Source of the DNA: JBGRPZ01 sp041725955
Lineage (GTDB): Bacteria; Bacteroidota; Bacteroidia; Bacteroidales; JBGRPZ01
NCBI GenBank assembly: GCA_041725955.1
Contig: JBGRQE010000030.1
Coordinates: forward strand, 1 to 37,038
Length of the DNA: 37,038 nt
Direction: 5' to 3'
Shown: in pieces, positions 25,090-33,302 of the stretch
Position numbering within the stretch: the first letter of the stretch is position 1
Layout: the number at the start of each line of letters is the position of its first letter
Translations under genes and position numbers: made by a program
Notes under the pieces: model-generated
What the model saw: the letters and a program-made list of their open reading frames with translations, nothing else
Told to the model about the DNA's origin: nothing
Database searches by the model: none

Positions 25090-25776
25090 ATGGAGCAACA
25101 AAAAGTACTTACTGTAAAAAATGCAGATATTTATCAAAATAACAAACTTATACTATCAGATGTAAATCTTGAAATTGATAGTGGTGAATTTGTTTACCTT
25201 ATTGGAAGAACTGGTAGTGGAAAGAGTAGTCTTCTAAAAATCATATATGCAGAAATACCTTTGAGAACAGGAACAGCTGAAATAGCTGGTTTTTCATTAG
25301 ATAAATTAAAACCTTCAAAGGTCCCTTATTTACGCAGGAAATTAGGAATTGTTTTCCAAGATTTTCAGCTTCTAAGCGATCGGTCTGTTAATGACAATTT
25401 ATTTTTTGTATTAAAGGCTACTGGATGGAAGTCGAAAAGTGAAATGGATAAAAGAATTACAGAAGTATTAGAGAAGGTCGACTTATTAGATCACCGACAT
25501 AAAATGCCTCACAGATTATCAGGGGGAGAGCAACAAAGAGTTGCTATTGCACGAGCCTTACTTAACAAGCCAGAGATTATATTGGCAGATGAGCCAACCG
25601 GAAATCTTGACCCCGAAACTAGCAATGAAATAATGAAATTGCTATTGGATATCAGTACTTCCGGTTGTGCAGTATTAATGGCTACTCATAATTACAATTT
25701 AATAATGAAATTTCCATCACGAATTTTAAAATGCGATGATGGACAAGTAATTTCATCAGGAAATAGCACGAATTAA
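25090..25776 (+). CDS. FtsE-like ABC transporter ATP-binding protein
   Basis: 228-residue cytoplasmic ABC ATPase. Walker A GRTGSGKS (39-46), Q-loop VFQDFQLL, signature LSGGEQQRVAIARAL (about 140-154), Walker B IILADEPTGNLDP and the H-loop THNY are all intact. ILSDVNLEIDSGEFVYLIG and the DEPTGNLDPETS stretch resemble FtsE, which with FtsX regulates peptidoglycan hydrolysis at division. No ftsX-like permease is adjacent, so the assignment rests on sequence alone; another MacB/LolD-type ATPase is possible. Its 3' end overlaps the convergent glycosyltransferase gene by 21 bases. Confidence 0.85.
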   Translation: MEQQKVLTVKNADIYQNNKLILSDVNLEIDSGEFVYLIGRTGSGKSSLLKIIYAEIPLRTGTAEIAGFSLDKLKPSKVPYLRRKLGIVFQDFQLLSDRSVNDNLFFVLKATGWKSKSEMDKRITEVLEKVDLLDHRHKMPHRLSGGEQQRVAIARALLNKPEIILADEPTGNLDPETSNEIMKLLLDISTSGCAVLMATHNYNLIMKFPSRILKCDDGQVISSGNSTN

Positions 25777-26874
25777 TTGCTTTACTCCCTTAGAAAGGCT
25801 ATAAGCCTTTCTAAGCTTTCTTCTTCGTCTTTGTATTGCTTCCTCAGAGAAATCATAACTAAAGATATTTTGTACTTCCCTCTTCATGGTGTAAGCATCA
25901 TTTGCAGTAATACACAAATCATCGATCGAATTACCCATCAACATATTGTCATTTACAAGGCAAAATCTACCATTATGGAGCATATTCAATAATTTCAACT
26001 TCAATCCTGTAGGCTGCTCAGAATAAGCAACATTTACCTGTGCATTTTGTATCAAATTAAACAAAACTCGATCCGTTGGATTTGGAATAAGCTCGATTAA
26101 TTTATTTTTCTTGACTAACTCATAAATCTCTTTAGAAGGATTTAGGCCTGCAATTTTCAATGGAACATCAATATGATTAAACACCTCATTAACAAGAAAG
26201 CGAACAGCATTTACATTTTCTGCACACGAAAGATTTCCATGATACAAAGCATACTTCCCCTTTCCTTCTCTAATATTAATTCTACGATAAGGATGAAAAC
26301 TTAAAACTAATTTAGCATTATCGTATTTGTAATTAAAGTATCTGTTGTCGGCTTTTTTCACAGTTAATATTCCATCAGCTTTCTTCAAAACACTTTCATA
26401 TGTTTTTAATTTCTTTGCTTCTCTTTTGTAAAAAAGTCTTTTAAAGAAATCAGTTTCAACACGAGAAAGTTGTTCATAATAATCATGCTCTACATTATGA
26501 GCTCTAACAATTCGTTTTCTTCCATTCAATTCCTTACACTCCAAAAGAGAACAGGTATGAATACCCTCCAAAAGTATTGGATAATCATCTTTCTGAAGTT
26601 CAGCAATCAATTGCTTATTCACTCTAGAACTAACAATATATGGGCGTTTTCCAAAAAGCTTTAAAAAAGAAGTGTTTCTTTTATAATAATGAACACTTTC
26701 ACAAATTTTACTCAATACTTCAGCTTTTCCTCTACCATATTCAAAGCAATGCAAATGTACTTTTACGCCTGCACGACTTAAAGCTTTGGCTTTGTAAAAA
26801 ACATCGATAACTCCTCCATAATTTGCCGGATACGGCACATCGAAGGAAACCAGATGTAAATTTAAATCAGACAT
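25756..26874 (-). CDS. Glycosyltransferase, family 4-like
   Basis: 372 residues with the two-domain GT-B layout. The N-terminal domain begins with VSFDVPYPANYGGVIDVFYKAKALSRAGVKVHL, the donor-independent open of GT4 enzymes. The C-terminal domain starts near 215 (YALYHGNLSCAENVNAVRFL). The classical E-x7-E nucleotide-sugar motif is not clean: EQPTGLKLKLLNML occupies the position. It begins inside the end of the second glycosyltransferase (overlap 26867-26874), so the two are coupled. Likely cytoplasmic-face transferases in envelope polysaccharide or glycolipid synthesis; donor and acceptor are unknown. Confidence 0.82.
   Translation of the reverse strand: MSDLNLHLVSFDVPYPANYGGVIDVFYKAKALSRAGVKVHLHCFEYGRGKAEVLSKICESVHYYKRNTSFLKLFGKRPYIVSSRVNKQLIAELQKDDYPILLEGIHTCSLLECKELNGRKRIVRAHNVEHDYYEQLSRVETDFFKRLFYKREAKKLKTYESVLKKADGILTVKKADNRYFNYKYDNAKLVLSFHPYRRINIREGKGKYALYHGNLSCAENVNAVRFLVNEVFNHIDVPLKIAGLNPSKEIYELVKKNKLIELIPNPTDRVLFNLIQNAQVNVAYSEQPTGLKLKLLNMLHNGRFCLVNDNMLMGNSIDDLCITANDAYTMKREVQNIFSYDFSEEAIQRRRRKLRKAYSLSKGVKQLIRAIS
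25789..25815 (+). terminator. Hairpin terminator of the ftsE-like gene, inside the opposing coding region
   Basis: CTTAGAAAGGCT (25789-25800) pairs perfectly over 12 bases with AGCCTTTCTAAG (25804-25815) around ATA. It starts 13 bases after the ftsE-like stop and is wholly within the last 60 bases of the minus-strand glycosyltransferase. Confidence 0.75.
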
Positions 26875-27985
26875 ACTTTTGATAAACTTCTTTTAATTTC
26901 TCTTCCTCCAGATCCCAGTTCAATTCATTGGCTGCCTTCTGAAGGTTTTCTTTCCATTTAACTACTCTAGGCTGATCAGAAAGTATGCTATTTATTTTAC
27001 TTGCAATATGTTTAGGGTCGTGGTTATCTATAAAACCACCAATTTGATATGTGTCTATAACCTTACTTATTTCGGTAAGTCTTGAGGCTAAGACAGGAAC
27101 TCCAGCTTGGATATAATCGAAAAGTTTATTTGGTAAACTATAACGGTAATTTATATTGGTATCTTTATCCAGCGTAAGTCCCAAATCGCCATGAACAGTA
27201 TAATTTATTAATTCCTGAAAAGGAACTTTTCCTGTCATTATCACTTTATCCTGTAGATGGTAATTTTCAACCATTTCTTTAAGGATATCTATTACATCGC
27301 CACTTCCAACGATATACAACACAGCATTATTAACATACTGCATGGCTTCAACTAATTCTTCTGCTCCTCTTTGCATATTGATTCCTGCACCTTGTAGGAT
27401 TAGAATCTTTTTATTTGTTGGCATTCCCAGTTCTTCTTTACTTTTAGCTACTGAGAAAGCTCGCTTTGGAGGAACATTACGAAGAATATTAACTTTCTTT
27501 CCATACTGCTTTTCAAATAAGTCAGCGATACTCTTGTTGACCGTGAAAACATCTTTCAATTTAGGAAAAATAAAGGCTTCTATTCTTTTCCATACATTTT
27601 GAACGAATTTTCGATTTATTAGCTCAGGTGTTTCAGTATAATACTCATGGCTATCATAAACTAAAGGTTTATGCTTTAATTTAGAAACCATAAAATTAGG
27701 CAACAAAGTATCTAAATCATTCGAAACCAATAAGTGGAATTTTCTAAGTAATAGGAAGAAAAATAATCTAATATTAAATTCTGCATAAAAGAAGGGACCT
27801 TTTTCGAAAAACAATCTCATACGATGCATCTTATAAATCCTCTCCTTTAATGGAAGACTTTTCTTTTGCTTTCTACCTACCAAACATACTTCAAACCCCA
27901 TACGGGTTAAAGAAGTACACACTTTATCCACCCTTTGATCTGTTGCCAAATCATTGATTACACTAACAATTACTTTCCTTTTCAA
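26867..27985 (-). CDS. Glycosyltransferase, family 4
   Basis: 372 residues, GT-B fold. The N-terminal domain has VINDLATDQRVDKVCTSL, a frequent opening of Bacteroidota GT4 proteins, then LLVSNDLDTLLPN and VYDSHEYYTETPEL. The C-terminal domain has ILQGAGINMQRGAEELVEAM, LYIVGSG and the sugar-nucleotide region RYSLPNKLFDYIQAGVPVLASRL with the E/D-x-x-x-x-x-G-x-P pattern. No signal peptide is present. It is first in a two-gene unit with the downstream family 4-like transferase and is divergent from murB. Substrate unknown. Confidence 0.88.
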   Translation of the reverse strand: MKRKVIVSVINDLATDQRVDKVCTSLTRMGFEVCLVGRKQKKSLPLKERIYKMHRMRLFFEKGPFFYAEFNIRLFFFLLLRKFHLLVSNDLDTLLPNFMVSKLKHKPLVYDSHEYYTETPELINRKFVQNVWKRIEAFIFPKLKDVFTVNKSIADLFEKQYGKKVNILRNVPPKRAFSVAKSKEELGMPTNKKILILQGAGINMQRGAEELVEAMQYVNNAVLYIVGSGDVIDILKEMVENYHLQDKVIMTGKVPFQELINYTVHGDLGLTLDKDTNINYRYSLPNKLFDYIQAGVPVLASRLTEISKVIDTYQIGGFIDNHDPKHIASKINSILSDQPRVVKWKENLQKAANELNWDLEEEKLKEVYQKYV

Positions 27986-28056
27986 GCCTTATCATTTTGG
28001 TGCGCTAAGTTAATAATTTATTTTCTGAAGAAAAGTATTGTTTTCTACTACTTTAC

Positions 28057-28064
28057 TAAATTTG
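28057..28064 (+). promoter_or_regulatory. -7 promoter box for the murB operon
   Basis: TAAATTTG, a full TAnnTTTG match, 20 bases before the murB ATG. An upstream TTG (28038-28040) is 16 bases away, shorter than the usual spacing. Confidence 0.5.
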
Positions 28065-28083
28065 TCACAAATTATACGAAGAG

Positions 28084-29097
28084 ATGAATTTCACAAAAAA
28101 CCAATGTCTTAAACCATTTAATACTTTTGGCTTTAATGTTTCTGCCACAAAATACATTAAAGTGAATGATTTTTCTAAAATAACTGAATTATGGAGGAAG
28201 CAGCAATTTGAGAAAAGACATCTAATTTTGGGAGGCGGAAGCAATATATTATTTACAAAAGATTTTAATGGATTAGTTATTCATATACAAAACAAAGGAA
28301 TAGAAGCCATTAAAAAAGATAAAGACACCATTTATGTAGAGGCTCAAGCAGGTGAAATATGGGAAGATTTTGTCCGATACACAATTAAAAATAATTGGGG
28401 AGGATTAGAAAATCTTAGCCTTATCCCAGGTACAGTTGGGGCATGTCCAATTCAAAATATTGGTGCTTATGGTGTTGAAGTGAAAGACTTGATTCACAAA
28501 GTTAAAGTGTTTGATAAAAACTCAGGAAACACTCTTTTCTTATATTCAAAAGACTGTAACTTTGGCTATAGAAACAGTATCTTCAAAAATGAACTTAAAG
28601 ATAAATATATAATCCAAAGTGTAACCTTTGCACTAAATCTTAGTCCTAAAGTTAACATATCATATGGAAATATAGCCAAAGAATTACAAAGACAAAATAT
28701 AGAAAATGCAACTATAAAAGATATTGGAAGAATAATTGAAGAAATCAGGAATGCTAAAATCCCAACTCCAGCAAAGCTGGGAAATGCAGGAAGTTTTTTC
28801 AAAAATCCGATAATTTCAAATAGCACATTTGCTACACTTAAAAAAAGCTTCCCTGAGATAGTTTCTTTTCCTATTGATGAGCATTGTACAAAAATTGCAG
28901 CAGCATGGTTAATTGATCAATGTGGATGGAAAGCTTTTAAAAACAAAAATGTAGGTGTTTATGAAAAACAAGCCTTAATCTTGGTTCATTTTGGTGAAGG
29001 TTCAGGCAAAGAAATTGTTGAGTTATCTCATAAAATTATTGCCTCTGTAGAAGAAAAATTTGGAATTAAAATAGAACCAGAAGTAAACTTTATTTAA
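28084..29097 (+). CDS. murB: UDP-N-acetylenolpyruvoylglucosamine reductase
   Basis: 337 residues, the length of type I MurB (E. coli-like). This cytoplasmic FAD enzyme reduces UDP-GlcNAc-enolpyruvate to UDP-MurNAc with NADPH. The FAD-binding part has LILGGGSNILFT, LSLIPGTVGACPIQNIGAYG and FGYRNSIFK (the Tyr loop of type I). The catalytic Ser is in LGNAGSFFKNP (about 233-243), and the last Glu is in KIEPEVNFI. A promoter box lies just upstream, and the DUF2752 and TM2 genes follow within five and three bases. Confidence 0.97.
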   Translation: MNFTKNQCLKPFNTFGFNVSATKYIKVNDFSKITELWRKQQFEKRHLILGGGSNILFTKDFNGLVIHIQNKGIEAIKKDKDTIYVEAQAGEIWEDFVRYTIKNNWGGLENLSLIPGTVGACPIQNIGAYGVEVKDLIHKVKVFDKNSGNTLFLYSKDCNFGYRNSIFKNELKDKYIIQSVTFALNLSPKVNISYGNIAKELQRQNIENATIKDIGRIIEEIRNAKIPTPAKLGNAGSFFKNPIISNSTFATLKKSFPEIVSFPIDEHCTKIAAAWLIDQCGWKAFKNKNVGVYEKQALILVHFGEGSGKEIVELSHKIIASVEEKFGIKIEPEVNFI

Positions 29098-29102
29098 GCA
29101 AA

Positions 29103-29420
29103 ATGAGAGAATATCTAAAAGAAATAGGTAAATTCTACTTTAGAAACTTAGAATTACTATTTTGGATAGCAGCAATATTCATATTAGCTGCAAACGACCC
29201 TAGAAGATATGACAACACTCTTTGCCTTTATACTTGGATTACTGGAAATTCATGCTGGGGCTGTGGTATAGGGAGGTCGATTTCATGGATCTTTAGAGGT
29301 GAATTCTCAAAATCATTTGATACACATGCATTTGGTTTTTTAGCAATTATAGCAATTGTCATAAGAATAGCAATGATTTTTAAAAATACAATAAAATATC
29401 ATAAAAATAAAAAGCAATAA
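29103..29420 (+). CDS. DUF2752-domain membrane protein
   Basis: 105 residues with two hydrophobic segments (about 18-30 and 76-93). The central DUF2752 signature is CWGCGIGRSISWIFRGEF (51-68), with the paired Cys and the Gly-Arg. The short loop then has Phe-Asp-x-His-Ala-Phe-Gly, as in the family. The function is unknown. It lies five bases after murB and three bases before the TM2 gene, so it is co-transcribed with both. The basic C-terminal tail should be cytoplasmic. Confidence 0.85.
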   Translation: MREYLKEIGKFYFRNLELLFWIAAIFILAANDPRRYDNTLCLYTWITGNSCWGCGIGRSISWIFRGEFSKSFDTHAFGFLAIIAIVIRIAMIFKNTIKYHKNKKQ

Positions 29421-29423
29421 TAT

Positions 29424-29777
29424 ATGGCAACAATTTCACAATATCTTCCTGAAATAATGGGTACAGAACTCCATGAGTTAGAAAAAATTTGTGGATCACT
29501 AAATGATGTTCAATTAGAAAGATTCGCCTTCACCTATAGAAACAACAGAAGGGATCCCATATTAATTTTACTTTGTTGTATAATTGGTTTCTTTGGTATT
29601 GCCGGAATACACAGACTAATAACAAATTCAATACTGCTTGGTGTGGTCTATATTTTTACTGCAGGGTTTTGTGGTATCGGAACACTTATAGATGCAATTA
29701 ATTTTAAAAATATTACTTTAGAATACAATTTAGACATAGCTTATGAAATAAAACAAAACATACAAAGGCTTCAATAA
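29424..29777 (+). CDS. TM2-domain membrane protein
   Basis: 117 residues. A soluble N-terminal part of about 44 residues precedes the TM2 domain (about 45-92), two helices joined by a short turn: LILLCCIIGFFGIAGIHRL and GVVYIFTAGFCGIGTLIDAI. The GIHR sequence replaces the more common GxHRFY, and IGTLIDAINF matches the second-helix end. The function of bacterial TM2 proteins is unknown. DUF2752 and TM2 proteins are often adjacent in Bacteroidota. It is the last gene before the strong bidirectional hairpin. Confidence 0.85.
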   Translation: MATISQYLPEIMGTELHELEKICGSLNDVQLERFAFTYRNNRRDPILILLCCIIGFFGIAGIHRLITNSILLGVVYIFTAGFCGIGTLIDAINFKNITLEYNLDIAYEIKQNIQRLQ

Positions 29778-29814
29778 AATAACGTAGGGCTGTTTGAAGC
29801 AGCCCTACGTTATT
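29778..29814. terminator. Bidirectional terminator between the TM2 gene and pyrD
   Basis: AATAACGTAGGGCTG (29778-29792) pairs perfectly over 15 bases with CAGCCCTACGTTATT (29800-29814) around a 7-base loop. It begins directly after the TM2 stop; pyrD ends 29 bases to the right on the other strand. Confidence 0.85.
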
Positions 29815-29842
29815 TCAAATACTTTTTAATAAAACTCTATCT

Positions 29843-30889
29843 CTATTGATTAGATATGTTTTTTAATATTGCCTTATTAATTTTTCTGGCAATAACAGGT
29901 CCTTCATAAATAAAGCCTGTATAAACTTGAATTAAATCGGCTCCAGCCTCTAATTTTTCGATAGCATCTTTTGCAGTAAAGATTCCTCCTACCCCAATTA
30001 TAGCAAATCCTTTGTTAGATTTTTCTGCAAGATATCGAATTACTTCAGTAGATCGCTCTCTAATTGGAGCTCCACTCATACCACCATTACCAATTTGCTC
30101 GATACGGCTACTATTGGTATTTAATCCATTACGACTTACTGTAGTATTGGTTGCTACAACTCCATCAATTTGGGTTCGTTTCACCAAAGTAATTACTTCG
30201 TCTAATTGTTTCGTATTAAGATCTGGAGAAACTTTAAGTAATATAGGTTTTCTCTTAGGCATCTCCTTATTATTGATATCCTGAAGTCGTGAGAGTATAG
30301 CAAATAGCTTCTCTTGATCTTGCAATTCTCTAAGGTTTGTCACATTAGGACAACTAACATTCACAACAAAATAATCTACAGAAGAAAAAAGTCCTCTAAA
30401 GGTGGTTTCATAATCTTGGAGAGCTAATTCATTTGGAGTAAGTGTATTTTTCCCAATATTTCCTCCAATGATTACTTTAGACTTCTTTTGCTTTAAACTT
30501 TTTTTTGCATGTTCGCACCCATAATTATTGAATCCCATTCTATTTATCAATCCTTTATCTTGTGGTATACGAAAGGATCTGGGTTGAGGATTTCCATCTT
30601 GTGGTTTTGGAGTAATTGTACCTATTTCAACATGACTAAAACCCATTGAATAAAGCTCATCATAGAGGTTTGCTTTTTTATCAAAGCCAGCAGCAATTCC
30701 AACAGGATTTTCAAATTTTATTCCAAATACAGTTCTCTCTAAAGAAGGGTGTTTTACTTTTAGTACAGAAGTTACCAAAGGTTTAACAAAAGGAATTTTA
30801 AACCCCATTTTAAGAGCACTACCTACAAAATGATGAATAGTTTCGGGTTGAAAATAAAACAGTAAGGGTCTTATTAATAATTTATACAT
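29843..30889 (-). CDS. pyrD: Dihydroorotate dehydrogenase, class 2 (quinone type)
   Basis: 348 residues. The N-terminal extension (about 1-45, LIRPLLFYFQPETIHHFVG) is the amphipathic membrane-binding part that defines class 2 enzymes, which pass electrons to quinone. The barrel has NPVGIAAGFDK, EIGTITPKPQDGNPQPR and INRMGFNNYG. The base region reads NVSCPN (177-182): Cys180 stands where E. coli class 2 PyrD has Ser175, the catalytic base; Cys is typical of class 1. I recall the same in other Bacteroidota, so this may be lineage-wide. The FMN phosphate region is GVGGIFTAKDAIEKLEAGADLIQVYTG. pyrE is far away at 15708-16352. Confidence 0.96.
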   Translation of the reverse strand: MYKLLIRPLLFYFQPETIHHFVGSALKMGFKIPFVKPLVTSVLKVKHPSLERTVFGIKFENPVGIAAGFDKKANLYDELYSMGFSHVEIGTITPKPQDGNPQPRSFRIPQDKGLINRMGFNNYGCEHAKKSLKQKKSKVIIGGNIGKNTLTPNELALQDYETTFRGLFSSVDYFVVNVSCPNVTNLRELQDQEKLFAILSRLQDINNKEMPKRKPILLKVSPDLNTKQLDEVITLVKRTQIDGVVATNTTVSRNGLNTNSSRIEQIGNGGMSGAPIRERSTEVIRYLAEKSNKGFAIIGVGGIFTAKDAIEKLEAGADLIQVYTGFIYEGPVIARKINKAILKNISNQ

Positions 30890-30939
30890 GATAAATTTGG
30901 AATTATAATAGTAAAAATCGCTGTGATGAAATTAAAAAA

Positions 30940-30961
30940 AAAGCCACCTTCAGGTGACTTT
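30940..30961 (-). terminator. Terminator of the DUF5606 gene
   Basis: The two arms (30940-30949 and 30952-30961) pair at nine of ten positions, and the minus strand continues with nine T residues. It ends 10 bases after the DUF5606 stop. Confidence 0.8.
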
Positions 30962-30971
30962 TTTTTAGATT

Positions 30972-31397
30972 TTATTCATTCTCTGAATTTTCATTCTCTT
31001 CATTATCTTCATCTTCAAAATCAAGAAGCTCATTTGCCTGAAGTAAATTATACCAAGAAATCATTTTCTTAATATCCGAGACATATACACGATCACGATC
31101 ATATGAAGGTATCGCTTCACCCATGAATGTTTTCAATTGATCGGCAGAAGATTTATGATTGATAGCTTTTTCACCATTGCACTTTTCCTTAATAGCCATA
31201 AAAACTTCTTTTAATGGCATATCTTGATCTTCAGTAAAAACGCTAATTTCTTCAAGAGAGCTTACACGTTCATGAGAAAATACAGGGAATTTCTTTCCAT
31301 CATCAATACCTTCTACTAATAAACCATTCTTTGCCTGTCCTGATAATATATACAATCCTGGTTTTCCTGCGATCGCTAAGATTTTACTTAACTTCAT
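30972..31397 (-). CDS. DUF5606-family protein
   Basis: 141 residues. The N-terminal domain of about 50 residues is the Bacteroidota DUF5606 type: ILAIAGKPGLYILSGQAKNGLLVEGIDDGKKFPVFSHERVSSLEEISVFTED. A helical middle (about 68-125) and a very acidic low-complexity tail (DFEDEDNEENENSENE) follow. There is no signal peptide, so it is cytoplasmic. The function is unknown to me. It lies 38 bases after the MsbA-like gene and is probably co-transcribed with it. Confidence 0.88.
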   Translation of the reverse strand: MKLSKILAIAGKPGLYILSGQAKNGLLVEGIDDGKKFPVFSHERVSSLEEISVFTEDQDMPLKEVFMAIKEKCNGEKAINHKSSADQLKTFMGEAIPSYDRDRVYVSDIKKMISWYNLLQANELLDFEDEDNEENENSENE

Positions 31398-31435
31398 AAT
31401 GATTCTTTTACAAATTATATTTTACTTAATCAGAT

Positions 31436-33256
31436 TTACGAGATACTTTGAATATCATTCAACTTTTTATAGATACCGTTAAACTCAATCAATTCGGAAT
31501 GATTTCCTTGTTCAACGATTTTTCCTTTTTCAATAACGAGAATTTTATCCGCATATTTAATTGTGGATAGCCTATGTGCAATCACAATAGAAGTTCTCTC
31601 TTTCATGACTCTATTCAAAGCATCTTGTACTAATTTTTCGGATTCAGTATCCAAAGATGAAGTAGCTTCATCTAAAATCAAAATAGGAGGATTCTGCAGA
31701 ACAGCCCTTGCTATACTAACTCTCTGACGTTGTCCTCCAGATAATTTACCTCCACGATCTCCAATATTAGCCTGATACCCATTCTCCATTTTATCAATAA
31801 ACTCATGTGCATTGGCAATTTGCGCGGCTCTTTTCACGTCCTCTAAAGTAGCTGTTTCACAACCAAATGCAATGTTATTATAGATTGTATCATTAAACAA
31901 AATTGGTTCTTGGGTAACAATACCAAATAAAGATCTTAGGTTTTGGATTTTAAGATCTCGAATATCAACTCCATCTATCTTTATGCATCCTCCAATTATA
32001 TCATAAAATCTTGGAAGTAAATCCACAAAAGTTGATTTTCCACCTCCAGAAGGACCTACTAAAGCATAAACCTTCCCTTTTGGTATTTCAACATCTATAT
32101 GATTTATTACAATATCTTTGTCATACTTAAATACTACATCATCATAATGGATTGATGACTGAAAACCCTTTAACTCTAAAGCATTTTCTGATTCTTTAAT
32201 TACCTCATCTGCATCAATAATTTCATAAATACGATCGGCAGAAGCAATTCCCTTTTGAATGTTATAATATGCCTGTGAAAGAGTTTTAACAGAAGGAATG
32301 ACTTGAGAAAAAATAAGTATATAAGTTATAAATGAGGAAGCATCTAAACTACTCTTATTTCCTAAAACCATCTGCCCTCCAAAATAAAGGATAAAGACAA
32401 TTACAATCGACGACAAAAATTCGCTCATTGGAGAAGACAAATCTTTTCTTCGATAAATTTTTCTTTGCAGATGTGCATGCTCTTCATTTCTTACAGTAAA
32501 AGAGTTCCTTATAAATGGAATCGCATTAAAGGCCTTAATTATTCGTAAACCAGATACAGATTCTTCAATCATATTTAAAATCCCGGCATACATTTTCTGA
32601 CCACGAATAGATTCTTTACGTAAAGATTTACCAACCCAGCCAATAATACCTCCTCCAATTGGAAGAATAATAAAAACAAACAAAGTCAAGCTTGGACTCA
32701 TAAAAATAAGAGTAGCCAAATAAAACAGAATCGTAATAGGATCTCTTACAAGTCCTTCTATATAATTAAATATATTAAATTCTATTTCTTGAATTTCAGT
32801 TGTAGCTCTAGTTAAAATATCTCCTTTTTTATTATCCTTATAAAAGGATATTGGTAGGATCATCATCTTTTCAAAAACATCTCTACGTAAATCTTTTAAA
32901 GCTCCCAAGCGAACTGTAGCCATAAAATACATACATAGATATCTGAAAAAATTTCGCATCAAGAAAGCTGTAATCATTATTAAGCAAATAATACTCAATG
33001 CTTTTATCTTACCATAATCATCAATCAACGTACTTAATTGATAATTCGTAAACTCTTTTAAATACTTTGAAGAAAATGAAAAAACAGGTTCTTCCTTTAC
33101 GAGTTGAACTTTCTCAAATAAAAGATCCAAGAAAGGAGACATTAGCGTATAGGTAAACAGAGAGAAAACAATAGTTAGAATATTTGAAAGAATATTCATT
33201 CCAAAAGACCCTTTATAAGGTCTTACATATCCTAAAATTCGTTTAAAATTGCTCAT
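31436..33256 (-). CDS. MsbA-like ABC exporter (fused permease and ATPase)
   Basis: 606 residues in the half-transporter layout. Six membrane helices lie in about 1-330, including a long cytoplasmic extension of the first loop (residues 48-80). The ATPase follows, with Walker A GPSGGGKST (401-409), signature LSGGQ (505-509), Walker B ILILDEA (525-531) and the H-loop IAHRLST. It would work as a homodimer. MsbA-type lipid A flipping is plausible, but multidrug or peptide exporters share this layout, so no symbol is given. It follows purB by 31 bases, separated by the purB terminator. Confidence 0.88.
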   Translation of the reverse strand: MSNFKRILGYVRPYKGSFGMNILSNILTIVFSLFTYTLMSPFLDLLFEKVQLVKEEPVFSFSSKYLKEFTNYQLSTLIDDYGKIKALSIICLIMITAFLMRNFFRYLCMYFMATVRLGALKDLRRDVFEKMMILPISFYKDNKKGDILTRATTEIQEIEFNIFNYIEGLVRDPITILFYLATLIFMSPSLTLFVFIILPIGGGIIGWVGKSLRKESIRGQKMYAGILNMIEESVSGLRIIKAFNAIPFIRNSFTVRNEEHAHLQRKIYRRKDLSSPMSEFLSSIVIVFILYFGGQMVLGNKSSLDASSFITYILIFSQVIPSVKTLSQAYYNIQKGIASADRIYEIIDADEVIKESENALELKGFQSSIHYDDVVFKYDKDIVINHIDVEIPKGKVYALVGPSGGGKSTFVDLLPRFYDIIGGCIKIDGVDIRDLKIQNLRSLFGIVTQEPILFNDTIYNNIAFGCETATLEDVKRAAQIANAHEFIDKMENGYQANIGDRGGKLSGGQRQRVSIARAVLQNPPILILDEATSSLDTESEKLVQDALNRVMKERTSIVIAHRLSTIKYADKILVIEKGKIVEQGNHSELIEFNGIYKKLNDIQSIS

Positions 33257-33277
33257 TTAATATTTTTTTAACCAAAA

Positions 33278-33302
33278 AAGTTGGTGTTTAAAACACCAAC
33301 TT
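33278..33302 (-). terminator. purB terminator overlapping its stop codon
   Basis: AAGTTGGTGTTT (33278-33289) and AAACACCAACTT (33291-33302) pair perfectly over 12 bases. On the minus strand the first arm also encodes the last purB residues KLVF, and TTTT follows the second arm. The hairpin therefore includes the TAA codon at 33288-33290. Confidence 0.85.
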
